Below, one piece after another: positions 1 to 9,184 of a stretch of DNA of 64,000 nt. The notes below the pieces were generated by a model. The model saw nothing but the letters and a program-made list of their open reading frames with translations. It was not told where the DNA came from and made no database searches. Every line of letters starts with the position of its first letter. Within the stretch, counting starts at the first letter, position 1. The stretch comes from Galdieria partita (lineage: Eukaryota > Rhodophyta > Bangiophyceae > Galdieriales > Galdieriaceae), in contig BQMJ01000018.1 of assembly GCA_025991245.1 (NCBI GenBank), positions 62,001-126,000 on the forward strand. The letters are read 5' to 3'. The position numbers and the translations under genes are program-made.

Positions 1-184
1 TATGTCTAAATCTAAATAGTATATGAAATAAATAATAAAGCAACAAAAATCTTTTTAAAACAACTATATTATTCTCTCATTTAGTTATAAAGAAAATAAT
101 GTGATTTCAAACCAGAGTAACAGCAAACGTAGAAACAATAAATAAAATCGATCGCAAAAAATTCTAAACTTCTACAATAAGGCT

Positions 185-1250
185 TCAGAAGAGGCGCTTC
201 TTTTTCTTCACGTTTTCTCCAAGTTTTCCATCCGAAGACATGGTTTTCAACAATTTCCTTCGAGTACGCAGTTCGGCTGGTTGCTTCTGTTCATCACATA
301 TATGACCAACATTGCTTTCATCAGTAAGGTTATCTTCACCTTTGAAGTTATTCTTTGAAACAATGCCTTCTCTGTCGGTTTTCATTTCTATTTCACTTTG
401 TTCAGTGGACTCCTCCCAATCAACAGTTTCATTATGATTTTGACTCAACAGTCTAGACAGCTTCCGCTTCTTATTTTCATCTACAAAAATAAATGAAGCG
501 AATAACTGGGAAGTATGCAATGTCCAAAGATCATCTGTGTTAGATATCTCTGTACTTTTTGTTATATGCGACTCCATTACATACTTATTCTCGAAATCCT
601 CCAAGGAGAATGGTTGCGTTGATACGGATACTTTCGGGATAGTACCAAAGAAACTTTTGTATTCCGAAATTTCTTTGTCTTTTCTAGCAATTATATCTAC
701 CAAGGCATGCTTTTCCTCATTCATTGCTTTTATAGTGTTTAGCAACGGATAAACACGTTTACATAGGTGGGTACAGCGAAAGGTCCAAGTAAAAGATACC
801 TCCGAAAGTACAATATCAAGAGACAGAAGCAAAGTATCATCAGTAAACTATGTGGAACACTGGAGTCTATTCTTGAGACCAATGGCGCTTGTTTGTGCTT
901 CTAAAAGCTTCTCCCGAATCAAGTAGAGCAAGGGCTCTTCGGATTGACAAGGACCAAGAGAACCTGGAAGTATCTCCTAATTATTTTCAAATTTAGCAGA
1001 GAGTCGATAAAAATGGACGAGCCTGAACTTGGTTTCGAAACGCTTCAATTGAACAAACTTGCGCCCATACATTGTAACAATCTGTCACTAGTAGAACGTA
1101 AGGAAACTCTTCAAAGGACTCTTTCAAAAGAAACTTTTGTGTTACACTATTATTCTTGGCGTCAAATGACCAAACAATATTCCAAGGCTTTCTATACAGA
1201 CGTTCCATATTCCTTACAACACCGAATGAATTACATAAGAATGCATCCAT
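185..1250 (-). CDS. NHEJ1: XLF/Cernunnos (NHEJ1) homologue, non-homologous end joining
   Basis: XLF bridges Ku and XRCC4-ligase IV at DNA double-strand breaks. The first exon (ATG at 1250, or 1208) carries PWNIVW and YVLLVTDCYNVWAQ, matching the XLF head (human PWAWLQL and YALLVSDLQQVWHE). A 52-nt intron (1028-977, phase 0) joins it to a piece containing LLYLIREKLL. Then come a strand reading TLLLSLDIVLSEV, a segment FTWTFRC (human FYWNFHC), and a helix ending KDKEISEY (human KDLEIQDY). The last residues, KKKKRLF, match the basic-LF Ku-binding motif that ends human XLF. The tail between is acidic and disordered, as in the family. Oddity: homology runs through one in-frame TAG near 850-848, between the QCS and FTDD residues, and no convincing intron removes it. 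Either the sequence has an error there, or an atypical intron was missed, or the gene is broken. The family call is firm. The opposite-strand reading is a shadow. Confidence 0.78.
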
Positions 1251-1391
1251 GTCATAGTTATGGCGTCTTCAACTCGTTTCCTTATCCAACCTAATAAAGA
1301 ATAAACTCACAATTTTAAGAAACAGTTTTGAATAAGAACATTTTATTCAACAGGGTATAGAATGCAAACCATTCCGGTACAAGACGTAACC

Positions 1392-2026
1392 TCAAAAACT
1401 AGACTCGTTGAAAACAGTTTGACCTCCTAACAAACGATATAAAAACTAAAGTCTCAAAGACAAGAAACAACATACTCGGGCAACTAGACGGACTCCTCTA
1501 TAGGGCATTCTTATAATTCCAAGACGAAATAGTCAAGATTGATCTGTGGCGAAGGACTCAGCTTGCCAATGTCCACAAGGCGCTGAATCTCTCACAAAAA
1601 AATACCAACTTGTGTTTTCATACCAACTAAACGATATTATAAAATATGGACCAATCGATATACAACGACTCACGTCTGGAATTTTGTGCTGTTGCAGTCT
1701 TTTGAAAAGTGGCGTCTGAATACCTTCAAGCCAAGGTTTAACGTGGCCTCCTTGTCGTTTTTTCTGTCCCTTTATGCCTCTTCCACAAGAGGTGCCACAG
1801 CCGCCACCGTTGCCACGTCCTAATCTTATTTTCTAGACATCCGAAAAATGAGTTGTACAAAGAAAAGACTGTAAGAAAGTACCTCTTTTCTGGCACCTGG
1901 ATTATCCCGAATATTTCCAAAGTTGATTGAAGGTTGCTCTTCAACAGCATGAAGTAGCTTCGTGCCATAGACAATGGACTCTGCCAAATAGCGGAATACG
2001 CCACTGTTCAAAAACAAACGGAACAA
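1392..2026 (-). CDS. MRPL15: Mitochondrial ribosomal protein uL15m
   Basis: A large-subunit protein of the mitochondrial ribosome. The conserved start of the L15 fold is clear: [12 protein letters not shown], then after a short intron [31 protein letters not shown] and [11 protein letters not shown]. The next conserved piece, [21 protein letters not shown], matches the stretch that follows in mitochondrial L15. A terminal [11 protein letters not shown] fits the family end. The N-terminal exon with the start codon is not resolved, because no in-frame ATG is visible before GVFRYLAES. Near 1508-1515 the frame that best matches L15 shifts by one base (a GG run where GGG would keep the frame). The segment before GGQTV also looks shortened. 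So it may be a diverged gene, a damaged copy, or a stretch with base-calling errors. Its 5' end lies against the FHIT-like gene, head to head. Confidence 0.65.
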
Positions 2027-2109
2027 AAAAACTGAAATAAATTATTATCTGCATTGGAACGCGAGCTTTCAGATTAGTTCCACGAGTCGTTTGGCCAAGT
2101 AGTTCTCTT

Positions 2110-2806
2110 CTGTAGGTGGCGTTGGAAAGTTTCGGAACACTCTATCATCAGTTGTGGAACTTTTGGGAAATTTCAATTCGGACCGTTCATCTTAAAGAAA
2201 TCGGTCAAGTTCAAATTGTCATACGGAATTGTCAATTTAAAACTTATAGTACCTGGTCACTTACTGGTTATTCCCAAAAGAGTTGTCAAACGATTCCAAG
2301 AGTTGAACCTTGACAAGGTTTACGATCTCTGGCAGTCAGCACAGCTAATAGGTAACTTTGTAATTATTATACGTCCTGAAATTCGATTAATTTAAAATTT
2401 TTGCGTGGAAGATTGGAATGATATCATCAAGTTGATGCTATGACTTACTGCATTCAGGTTGTAGAGTTTTTGCTCAGGTTTCAGTTTCAACCAATACTGT
2501 AGCTGTTAGGATGGAAAAGCAGCAGGACAAAATGTACCACATGTACATATTCACGTCATTCCTCGAAGGATAGGTGACTTTGAACGTAATGACCAAACTG
2601 TAAGAAGTATACAAGGCGATGTTATTTCCCTGTTGAAAATTTTATAATATGTAGATATGAACTGTTAGAAGCATCTTCAAAAGATTCTCACGGCAGTAGA
2701 AAATGAGAAATAGATTCTGAAAAGGAGAGAAGGGACGGAAGAAGAAATGGAAAAGGAGACGAAAGTTTTTAGAACTTTATTTGTGTCAAGAAAAATATTC
2801 ACCTAA
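2110..2806 (+). pseudogene. FHIT: FHIT-type HIT-family hydrolase, reading frame broken
   Basis: HIT hydrolases of the FHIT branch cleave diadenosine polyphosphates. The first exon reads FGPFILKKSVKFKLS and PGHLLVIPKRVVKRF, close to FHIT. The second holds the histidine triad HVHIHVIPRR preceded by GKAAGQNVP. The tail reads TEEEMEKETKVFRTLF, matching the FHIT C-terminus. The spacing between AQLIG and DGK equals that in FHIT only if one G is added at the GG run at 2509-2510. The phase into the last exon, and the frame before TEEEM, also fail to join cleanly. No start codon is visible upstream of the conserved region. I therefore call it a broken copy or an error-rich stretch rather than a normal gene. 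This is an ordinary host gene family, and an intact second copy could exist elsewhere in the genome. Confidence 0.6.
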
Positions 2807-3221
2807 AACAATCTATCGCGGTTTTAGTGTAGTCTTTGTCGAGCAACGAAATAGATGAATTGACAATATCGATAGTTTTGGTGAGTTGTCCTTGCATAGG
2901 ATAGTTCCATATCGTTAGTACAAGACGATGTTCCGAATATAGAGTATATATTTATGTATATATTCGTTTCTATCTGATTTCGACTTTTCTTACAGTATCA
3001 GACAAAATGTTTTCTTTCGTAGACATTTTAGGGACTTATTTTCATTTTGTTTCTATTCATACGGCAATAAGTGTAACAGAAAGATAAAAAATAGATCCTT
3101 TTCTGTTTGAGAATGTTCACTGTCTTATTCTTTTATAAGCTGCACAACCAATTGTCACTGAAGTTTTGCTATTTATCGTTCTCTCTCAAAAATTTTGCTT
3201 GGCGTTGAGAAGTTTTCCGAA
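2807..3221. other. Intergenic, no gene seen
   Basis: AT-rich sequence between the FHIT-like locus and PDCD5. It contains TATATATTTATGTATATATTC near 2945-2965 but no supported coding exon on either strand. It presumably holds the PDCD5 promoter. Confidence 0.5.
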
Positions 3222-3665
3222 ATGAGTCAACAGTATGACGTTGGTTCCCAAAAAGCCGGTGGAGACTCGGAAGAAACAAAAAGACAGCAGCAAGAGTATG
3301 AAAGGGGATATTTTAAGAACAGTAAATGTTAATGTTCTTTTTTAGGGCTTTGGAAGAACAGCGAAGGTTGATGCTGAAGCAAATCCTTACACCGGAAGCT
3401 AGCGAAAGGCTTGCGAATATAAAGTTAGTCAAGCCAGAAAAGGCGAGAATGTTAGAGGACAGCCTCATACGGTCTGCTCAGTATGGAAGAATAGGAAAAG
3501 TTGACGAAGAGCAGTTGAAGCAATTTCTAAGCCAATTTAACGAGATGACTGACAAGAAAACCAAAGTAACGGTATTGTTTTGAAACTAGCAATCTATCAA
3601 TGACTAACGAGTGTTTGAAGATATCGAGAAGAAAAGCATTTGACGATGATGAAGACGACTTTTAG
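3222..3665 (+). CDS. PDCD5: PDCD5-family DNA-binding protein
   Basis: PDCD5/TFAR19 is a small conserved protein linked to prefoldin/TRiC function and apoptosis control. Three exons join in phase: 3222-3295, 3346-3571 and 3621-3665, giving 114 residues, the family length. A disordered N-terminus leads to the three-helix core with SERLANIKLVKPEKARMLED and AQYGRIGKVDEEQLKQFL (human LSNLALVKPEKTKAVE and ARYGQLSEKVSEQGLIEIL). The last exon encodes ISRRKAFDDDEDDF, the typical basic-then-acidic tail. Introns of 50 and 49 nt have GT-AG ends. The start is the first ATG and keeps the N-terminal length typical of the family. Confidence 0.93.
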
Positions 3666-4040
3666 ACTGTGGAACTGGTGCTATAGTGTTTTGCAATGGC
3701 ATGCAGTAAAATGTTCCTACGACTTCAAAAGTCAAAGTTGACGATGCAGAATAAAACATCTAGGATTGTTTCGGGCACTTATAGTTCTTCCAACTTGCCA
3801 ATTTTGCTGACTTAAAAGTGTGCATCTCTTACGAATGAGCCATTGTCAATTCCTTGTAGATTACTTAGTATATATTAGTAACGCTTAAAGTTCAATTGGT
3901 AGTGACTGATGCTCTCTATTCTGAAAAGGGATTCTTCGGTGAATTTCTTCTGTAGAGTGGAAGTTTGGAATATTATTTTAAGAACAAGTATTGCTCATTT
4001 CAGTTGGCATACAAGTGGCTTCAAATTGGAAACTTTTAGA

Positions 4041-5242
4041 ATGGGTGAGATGTGTGCGTACTTGTCTAAAGTGGATAGAGTTATTCGTACCTTTTTACGA
4101 GAGAACGCGTCACAAGTTAGGCTGGTGGAGGAAGGTTTGAAGGCGTTGGCGCTGTTAGAAACTGGGAAAGACAGCGATATAAGAGCAGAAGCAATAAGTT
4201 CCTTTCTCAGCGTTTTGTCTCTGTACAAAGATCTTGGAGAATTAAGTTTATCCTTCCCTGTTGATCGTTCTCAAGCAATCTCTTCAAACAATCCTAACAA
4301 TCTGTAAGTTCTGGTTTCTCTACGTGTCTTTACGTTTCTTAATTGAATAGTATTTTCCGTCTTGCTCTCGCACTGCGAATTATTCAAAGCCTGGAAGTCC
4401 TTATTGAGATGATCACAGCAAAGAAGCTAGGTCAGGATAATAAGTGTGCAGTGATATTCCTGATTGAACTGGCAAAAGCAATTATTCGCCTTATCATCTA
4501 CTTAAAAAGAAACGACTCTTTTTACAGCAAGGTATTTGAGAGCTTGCAAGTGAGAACTTGTAGCGAGTGCATTTGCGGTAGAAAGCAACCTCGAGATGGA
4601 CTCAGAAATTGGCACTATTATTGTGGAGAACGAAGTGGGAGAAGAATATATCGGGTCGAAAGTCTAAAGGAACAGAAATCTGTCAAAGGCTTGGGAGATA
4701 TTTTTAATGTTGTTTCCGAAAGTCGTAGTAATACGGAGCAACGATGGGTTTTGCAGTATTTTTGCCCGTCGTGTTCGAAAGAACTTGATTTAGAAACCGG
4801 TTTCACTTCTTCTGCGCAGATTCCAAGTTTTCACTATGATGAAGAAAGTACTCACCAGTTATTGAGATATCTTGGCGAAACAGTTTATATTTTTCGTCCT
4901 GTCATTCATGTCTTATTGGCATGGAAGTACGGTTGGCGTTCGTGGAAACCATGGTGTTTAGCACTTCTTTGTGAATTAGCGAGTTCTCGTTTGCTATCAA
5001 GTCATTTTCATTTCTATCACGATATACAGACGAAAAATTTATCGACCGAAGTGATCAACAGGCGAATCGCTCTATTATATTATCTTGTTCGAAGTCCACT
5101 GTTTGAAGTGTTATTCGAGAGTAGGATTTCCAAGGCTCGAGAAAAAGCTAGTCGAGTCCTCTTTTTCGGTCCTTCGTTAGACGCGTTATTATCCTTATTT
5201 ATATCTTGGCGAGGCTACTGGTTTTATATCAGTGCTTCATAA
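4041..5242 (+). CDS. PEX16: Peroxin 16, peroxisomal membrane biogenesis
   Basis: PEX16 is an integral membrane protein that recruits PEX3 and helps build peroxisomal membranes from the ER. Two exons, 4041-4303 and 4351-5242, join across a 47-nt intron in phase and give 384 residues. Diagnostic stretches are ALRIIQSLEVLIEMITAKK (human VLECVEVFMEMGAAKVWGE), IELAKAIIRLIIYL, VYIFRPVIHVLLAWKYGWRSW followed by KPW, and ALLYYLVRSPLFE near the end (human LLYYLLRSPFYD). A hydrophilic central loop of about 100 residues with several cysteines replaces the shorter human loop. I chose the ATG at 4041 because it precedes the conserved helix. An in-frame upstream extension is possible. It indicates that the organism keeps peroxisomes. 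Confidence 0.92.
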
Positions 5243-5393
5243 AACAATTGATTTTCAAAGAAGATTCCTTCGTCACAACTGAAAATCCGAAATTTATTAT
5301 AAGCAGTTCCTCCTTGACCCATATCATATATAATATGATGGACCTATCTTCCGACACCAACTGAGAAATCCCCTCAAGGAGTGCAAGAACTCC

Positions 5394-7163
5394 TTACTGT
5401 ACTGCAACTTCCTTACTTGATGTTGCGTTATGCTTATGTTCAGCAGCGACACCACGTTTTTTCCACTTGCCAGCCCGAGCTCGTTCTCTAAGTGAACCTG
5501 AAGATAATGAATGGAGGGTAGTCGGGGCTTGATTGAACTCTGATGAGCTTTGAGACTCAGAATGATCCGGAGACTGCTCATCCTTCTTCGAAGAGGCTTG
5601 CAGGGTCTGGAAGGAGCTCAACAAATCCAACAATCTCTTTCGTTCAATGTTTCGAAGAATGGCTTCACGAATAGCCTCCGGGCTTCCTCCGGCTGCTGCG
5701 ACTTCTCTTGCTGTTGGGAAATACAACGCTGGAGAGTGCATTGGACGTTCTTTAAGCTGCTTCTTCAAAAGTCGTCTTTCCATGCGCTGCTGCTTGAGAA
5801 GTTCTTGTTGTTGTTCACGAGGAATTCCGTGGATTTCATCAAGAGGATACTCTTTCCCTATAACTTTCAAGGATTCTCTTGGAGCCACAAATATTATAGA
5901 CTCAAACTCCAGTGCCGTGCTTTGAGCTATTCGTTGCAGAATATCTTCCAAGGTTCCAACATCCATATCGCAATCCTTTGGTAACGATGAATCAGATTCG
6001 ACAAGTTGGTTCCATGCCTTTTCGCAGTCTTCTTTCGAAAAGAAGAGCGGAACAAGTTGTCTTCCATTCTGTAACAATGTTAAACCTTTGGCTTGGAATA
6101 TTGGAATTCCATTAAAGTTCTCTACCGTTAGTTCCTCGTCCTCTTCTTCATGATGACATCCATGAAGCGGACAATATCGCTGTCTTTTTGCTCCATCTTC
6201 TGTTGTCTGGCCTTCTTCATGAACAGAAGCTTCTTCTGCCTGTATCTGAGCCTTTATGATTGTAACAGCACTTTCCACTTGCTTGAGTGATGGTCGAAAC
6301 TGGAATGCGAAACTATTCATGGTCTTCTCCTCGTCTTCTTTACTTTCATTTCCGTTACCTGCATTAGTTTCTTGTGAATTTGGTTCAGTCTGCGATAAAT
6401 CCTCATCTAGAAGTGTTGCTTTTTGAGATTCCTCATTGCTTGAATTATCTTTTTGCTTGGATGGTTGCCCCGGTCGATCAATACCTGTTGTGTCCAGGTC
6501 ATCGCAAAAGTTTTTCTGAGCCTCCTGCGCCAAATAGAAAGCCTGGGACAAGCCGATTGGAAGAATTGTTGCCTTCTTGCCATACTCAGAATTTTCTTCT
6601 TTTATCCAATTTAAAGTTTCTACAGCGTCATTATAGTCAAAATAAAAAGTACAAACTTGTTGATCGTCTTCATGTGTTACGAAAAAAGGTTGCCCAATCT
6701 GGTCTGCTACTATAAAAACAGGAACTTCTTCCAATTTCTTCATAGTTTCCGTGTCGGGCAAAACAAACATACTCTGAACACGATCATAATAGTCTTTTGC
6801 ATATTGTAGGTGGCGTTTGATGTCTTCGTTTTCAGGTTCCAAAGCCAAACCTTGTTCCAGCGTTGCAATAGCTTCTTCATAATACTGAAGATGCAGAAGC
6901 GACATTCCTTTACGTTTGTATGCTTTCCACCACTTTGGGGCTAGTTGAACGGCCTTTATGGCGTCTTCCAGAGCTGCTTCAAAATTTCTCAAGTTAAAGT
7001 GAGCAGCGGAGCGGTTGCTGTACAATAAGGCGTTGTTCGGGTCCAACTCAATTGCTTTGTTGTAAATTCGAACAGCCTTACCAAAAGCTCCTCTGGCCAT
7101 ATGCTGATTTCCTGCTTCCTTCAGAGCGGCTATTTGCTTCTCCTTAGAACTTTCCGTTGCCAT
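5394..7163 (-). CDS. TPR co-chaperone domain fused to two Tic22-like domains
   Basis: A single-exon protein of 589 residues. Residues ~10-120 form three TPR repeats of the Hop/STI1 type. The Hsp70/Hsp90 carboxylate-clamp residues are kept: K and N in LKEAGN, N in LYSNRSAAH, K and R in WKAYKRKG. Residues ~140-220 (VPVFIVADQIGQPFFVT, then a GKKATILPIGLSQAF piece) and ~350-460 (IPIFQAKGLTLLQ, LVPLFFSKEDCEKAW) are two Tic22-like units separated by an acidic linker. The C-terminus is a charged helix followed by PTAREVAAAGGSPEA. Known Tic22 is a plastid intermembrane-space import factor, while clamp TPRs normally read EEVD tails of cytosolic chaperones. No obvious transit peptide precedes the TPR. 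The compartment is unknown: a cytosolic or outer-envelope import co-chaperone is my inference. Confidence 0.85.
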   Translation of the reverse strand: MATESSKEKQIAALKEAGNQHMARGAFGKAVRIYNKAIELDPNNALLYSNRSAAHFNLRNFEAALEDAIKAVQLAPKWWKAYKRKGMSLLHLQYYEEAIATLEQGLALEPENEDIKRHLQYAKDYYDRVQSMFVLPDTETMKKLEEVPVFIVADQIGQPFFVTHEDDQQVCTFYFDYNDAVETLNWIKEENSEYGKKATILPIGLSQAFYLAQEAQKNFCDDLDTTGIDRPGQPSKQKDNSSNEESQKATLLDEDLSQTEPNSQETNAGNGNESKEDEEKTMNSFAFQFRPSLKQVESAVTIIKAQIQAEEASVHEEGQTTEDGAKRQRYCPLHGCHHEEEDEELTVENFNGIPIFQAKGLTLLQNGRQLVPLFFSKEDCEKAWNQLVESDSSLPKDCDMDVGTLEDILQRIAQSTALEFESIIFVAPRESLKVIGKEYPLDEIHGIPREQQQELLKQQRMERRLLKKQLKERPMHSPALYFPTAREVAAAGGSPEAIREAILRNIERKRLLDLLSSFQTLQASSKKDEQSPDHSESQSSSEFNQAPTTLHSLSSGSLRERARAGKWKKRGVAAEHKHNATSSKEVAVQ

Positions 7164-7343
7164 ACCTTTGCCTCCCTATATATTTTTGTTCAAAATTCAA
7201 CTAGTCACAAACCTGCTGGAGCCAACGATATAAAACAGAAAATATGTCTAATTAGGCTTTCCAGGAACGAGAGTGATTTATTGAATAATATTACTTTCAG
7301 CTCCACTACGAGGACAAGTTGACGACCGAGATTGAACACCGCA

Positions 7344-7442
7344 ATGAAAATTGGCCACACATCATCTGTGGATCGATTAGGAGTACTATTCATCCTATTC
7401 TCCGTCCTCTGCTTTGTCACGCATAGAGCCTATCGTTATTAA
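7344..7442 (+). CDS. Possible 32-residue single-span membrane peptide
   Basis: ATG AAA ATT ... TAT TAA encodes a short polar start (MKIGHTSSVDR), one hydrophobic span (LGVLFILFSVLCFV) and a basic end (THRAYRY). It starts 180 bp from the divergent TPR-Tic22 gene. The layout resembles tiny subunits of membrane complexes, but I recognise no family. It could be chance. Confidence 0.3.
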   Translation: MKIGHTSSVDRLGVLFILFSVLCFVTHRAYRY

Positions 7443-7703
7443 AATGGAATATTTTACAGTTCAACACACTAAGTTGAACTATAACACAGGAGAAGAAGAT
7501 GTCCTAGTTATTTGTTCATTGAATATACAACTCCGATATATATATTTATTGCTCCAATACAAGTGGTAGTTCCTGTTTTCTCTAAAAAGAGGGGAGACAG
7601 AATATATTACAAGCATATGAGAATAAAAGTTCGGAATCTTTTCCAAGACAACTGGCTTAAGGAAATCTTCGTAAGAAATGACCAGCATTTCATTTCAGAA
7701 TAA

Positions 7704-8025
7704 TTACAGCCGTATTATCCAGTCACTCGAACTGTTCGGCTTTTGAACATTCTCAGGGTCCCTAATTGACTTGTACACTTGTAGTCTCTTCAATTCCATT
7801 TTAGCCAGTTCAATTTTTTGGACTTTTGTTGGACCCTGTACATCTCTATTGGCACGAAACTCTGTCGTCCCCATAAGTAGTCAAATAGCAGTTGAATGGA
7901 TGGAGGAGCAAGTTACCTTCTTTCAAAACCTTTAATAAATTATCTCTTCGAACACTAGGATAATATTTCAACGCTCGAAGCAACTGCTTGTACAAGGTTA
8001 AAACTTGCTTCCGTTCCACTGACAT
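7704..8025 (-). CDS. LYR-motif (Complex1_LYR) mitochondrial assembly factor
   Basis: Two exons, 8025-7917 and 7861-7704, join in phase across a 55-nt intron (GTAACT...GACAG) to give 88 residues. The N-terminus reads VLTLYKQLLRALKYYPSVRR: an LYK in place of LYR, followed by the L-x-R and the Y/F-P that mark the family. After the joint comes EEFRANRDVQ, matching the family F-R-x-N/H-R step, then a second helix and a short polar tail. LYR proteins are small basic matrix proteins that bind acyl carrier protein and help assemble respiratory complexes or Fe-S proteins. Which client this one serves cannot be told. The order of residues is closer to LYRM9 or LYRM2 than to ISD11. Confidence 0.78.
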
Positions 8026-8243
8026 TCACCCAAAATCAACCAAATATCAATCGGAAAGAACGCATTATGATCTCCTGCTTTGCTTCGATATGCATACCCT
8101 TCAACAAGAGAAGATATTGTAAATTATATACTCAAAATTCGAAACCAATAAAATTGACTATATATTGTGGAGCCAGATTATATATTTATGTAAGTGAAAA
8201 GCCTTGTTCCTTTTTTCTAGGAATGTGGTAATACCTTGAAAAG

Positions 8244-8554
8244 ATGAGACAAACAAACAAACAACAAAATGTGTCACCAAAGCAGGTTTCGCAAGATGAT
8301 ACTGGAAGTTCTCGTCATGAAACAAAGTTGGGAGATTCTTCAGGAGATGGAAAGGGTGGAGGATCTCGTGAAAGTTTCAAATATGTTCCAGGTGCTCAAG
8401 GGAAGGTGGATGTTTGGTTTATAATAGGACTATGTGAGATTTTCGTTATTGACTGGATAGTTATACTGATATATTTCTAGTGATCTTTGTCATACCTATC
8501 GTAGCTATTTTTTGGGGTATCTCAACAGGTGTCATCGATATTTCTTCTTCTTGA
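8244..8554 (+). CDS. Small single-span membrane protein, family not recognised
   Basis: Two exons, 8244-8433 and 8481-8554, join in phase across a 47-nt intron to give 87 residues. The first ~50 residues are polar and rich in Gln, Ser, Gly and Lys. Then come FKYVPGAQGKVDVWFIIGL and a hydrophobic run LIFVIPIVAIFWGISTG, ending VIDISSS. The intron falls inside the membrane span, and both sides are hydrophobic, which supports the joint. One transmembrane segment with a disordered N-terminus suggests a tail-anchored or organelle-membrane subunit. I assign no function. Confidence 0.6.
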
Positions 8555-8821
8555 CTGAGAAGGGTACGTTACTTGGCAAATAGCTTCCCAATGAAGGCAG
8601 CTTAAAGGAAAAAAGGAACAATATTGTATGTTTGTCCCGTGACTGCTTAATTTTATGAAAGTTAGTTTGCACTTCTATATTTTCATATTGACTTTAAATA
8701 CGTTGAGAATCTAGAGTTGGACAATAATGTCTCTTTTAGAATAAAGAAACATTCCGGTTATTGAGATTAAAAACTTTATTGTCGTGCTGTTTTCAGCCTC
8801 TTCTTTCTCTGGCACCTAATT

Positions 8822-9022
8822 ATGTCGAAATCCATCAAAAAAGAGAAGGAATCAAATAAAGGTCGATATCTCTATTTACTGAAAACAGCCCTCACAAATA
8901 ACAAGCCAGTAATTAGAGAATATCAAAGCACAGAGCTGAGAAATAATTATACCTTGTCAAAGAGTTTCCTTTCGTACGAAAAAGTAGCTATACTCTTCCA
9001 GGCACCATTAGATATTTTGTAG
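8822..9022 (+). CDS. Uncertain small ORF
   Basis: An ATG-initiated frame of 66 residues, basic at the start (MSKSIKKEKESNKGRY) and without recognised motifs. It sits between the 87-residue membrane protein and the SNF2 gene. A GTAATT near 8911 could begin an intron. Listed only because the frame opens with ATG and its composition is not extreme. Confidence 0.2.
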   Translation: MSKSIKKEKESNKGRYLYLLKTALTNNKPVIREYQSTELRNNYTLSKSFLSYEKVAILFQAPLDIL

Positions 9023-9184
9023 CTTTGAACAAGAAACCAATGCTATTCAGAATACAAATTTGGCGTCTAAAGCCAATCCAACCATCTTTCAAATCTCTCC
9101 AGTTTATTTGGGAAACAAGACAGTTTTGAACCAAGTCAAACCTTCTTAAAAATTGATTGTCTCGGACTGATAACTTAGTTTGAA

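Noticed and set aside
944-1294. Plus-strand frame of 116 residues
   Set aside because: It is antisense to the first XLF exon, whose protein matches a known family; the plus reading has no motif.
7479-7703. Overlapping frames on both strands before the LYR gene
   Set aside because: No motif, and both strands are open only because the stretch is AT-rich; no splice-consistent model was found.
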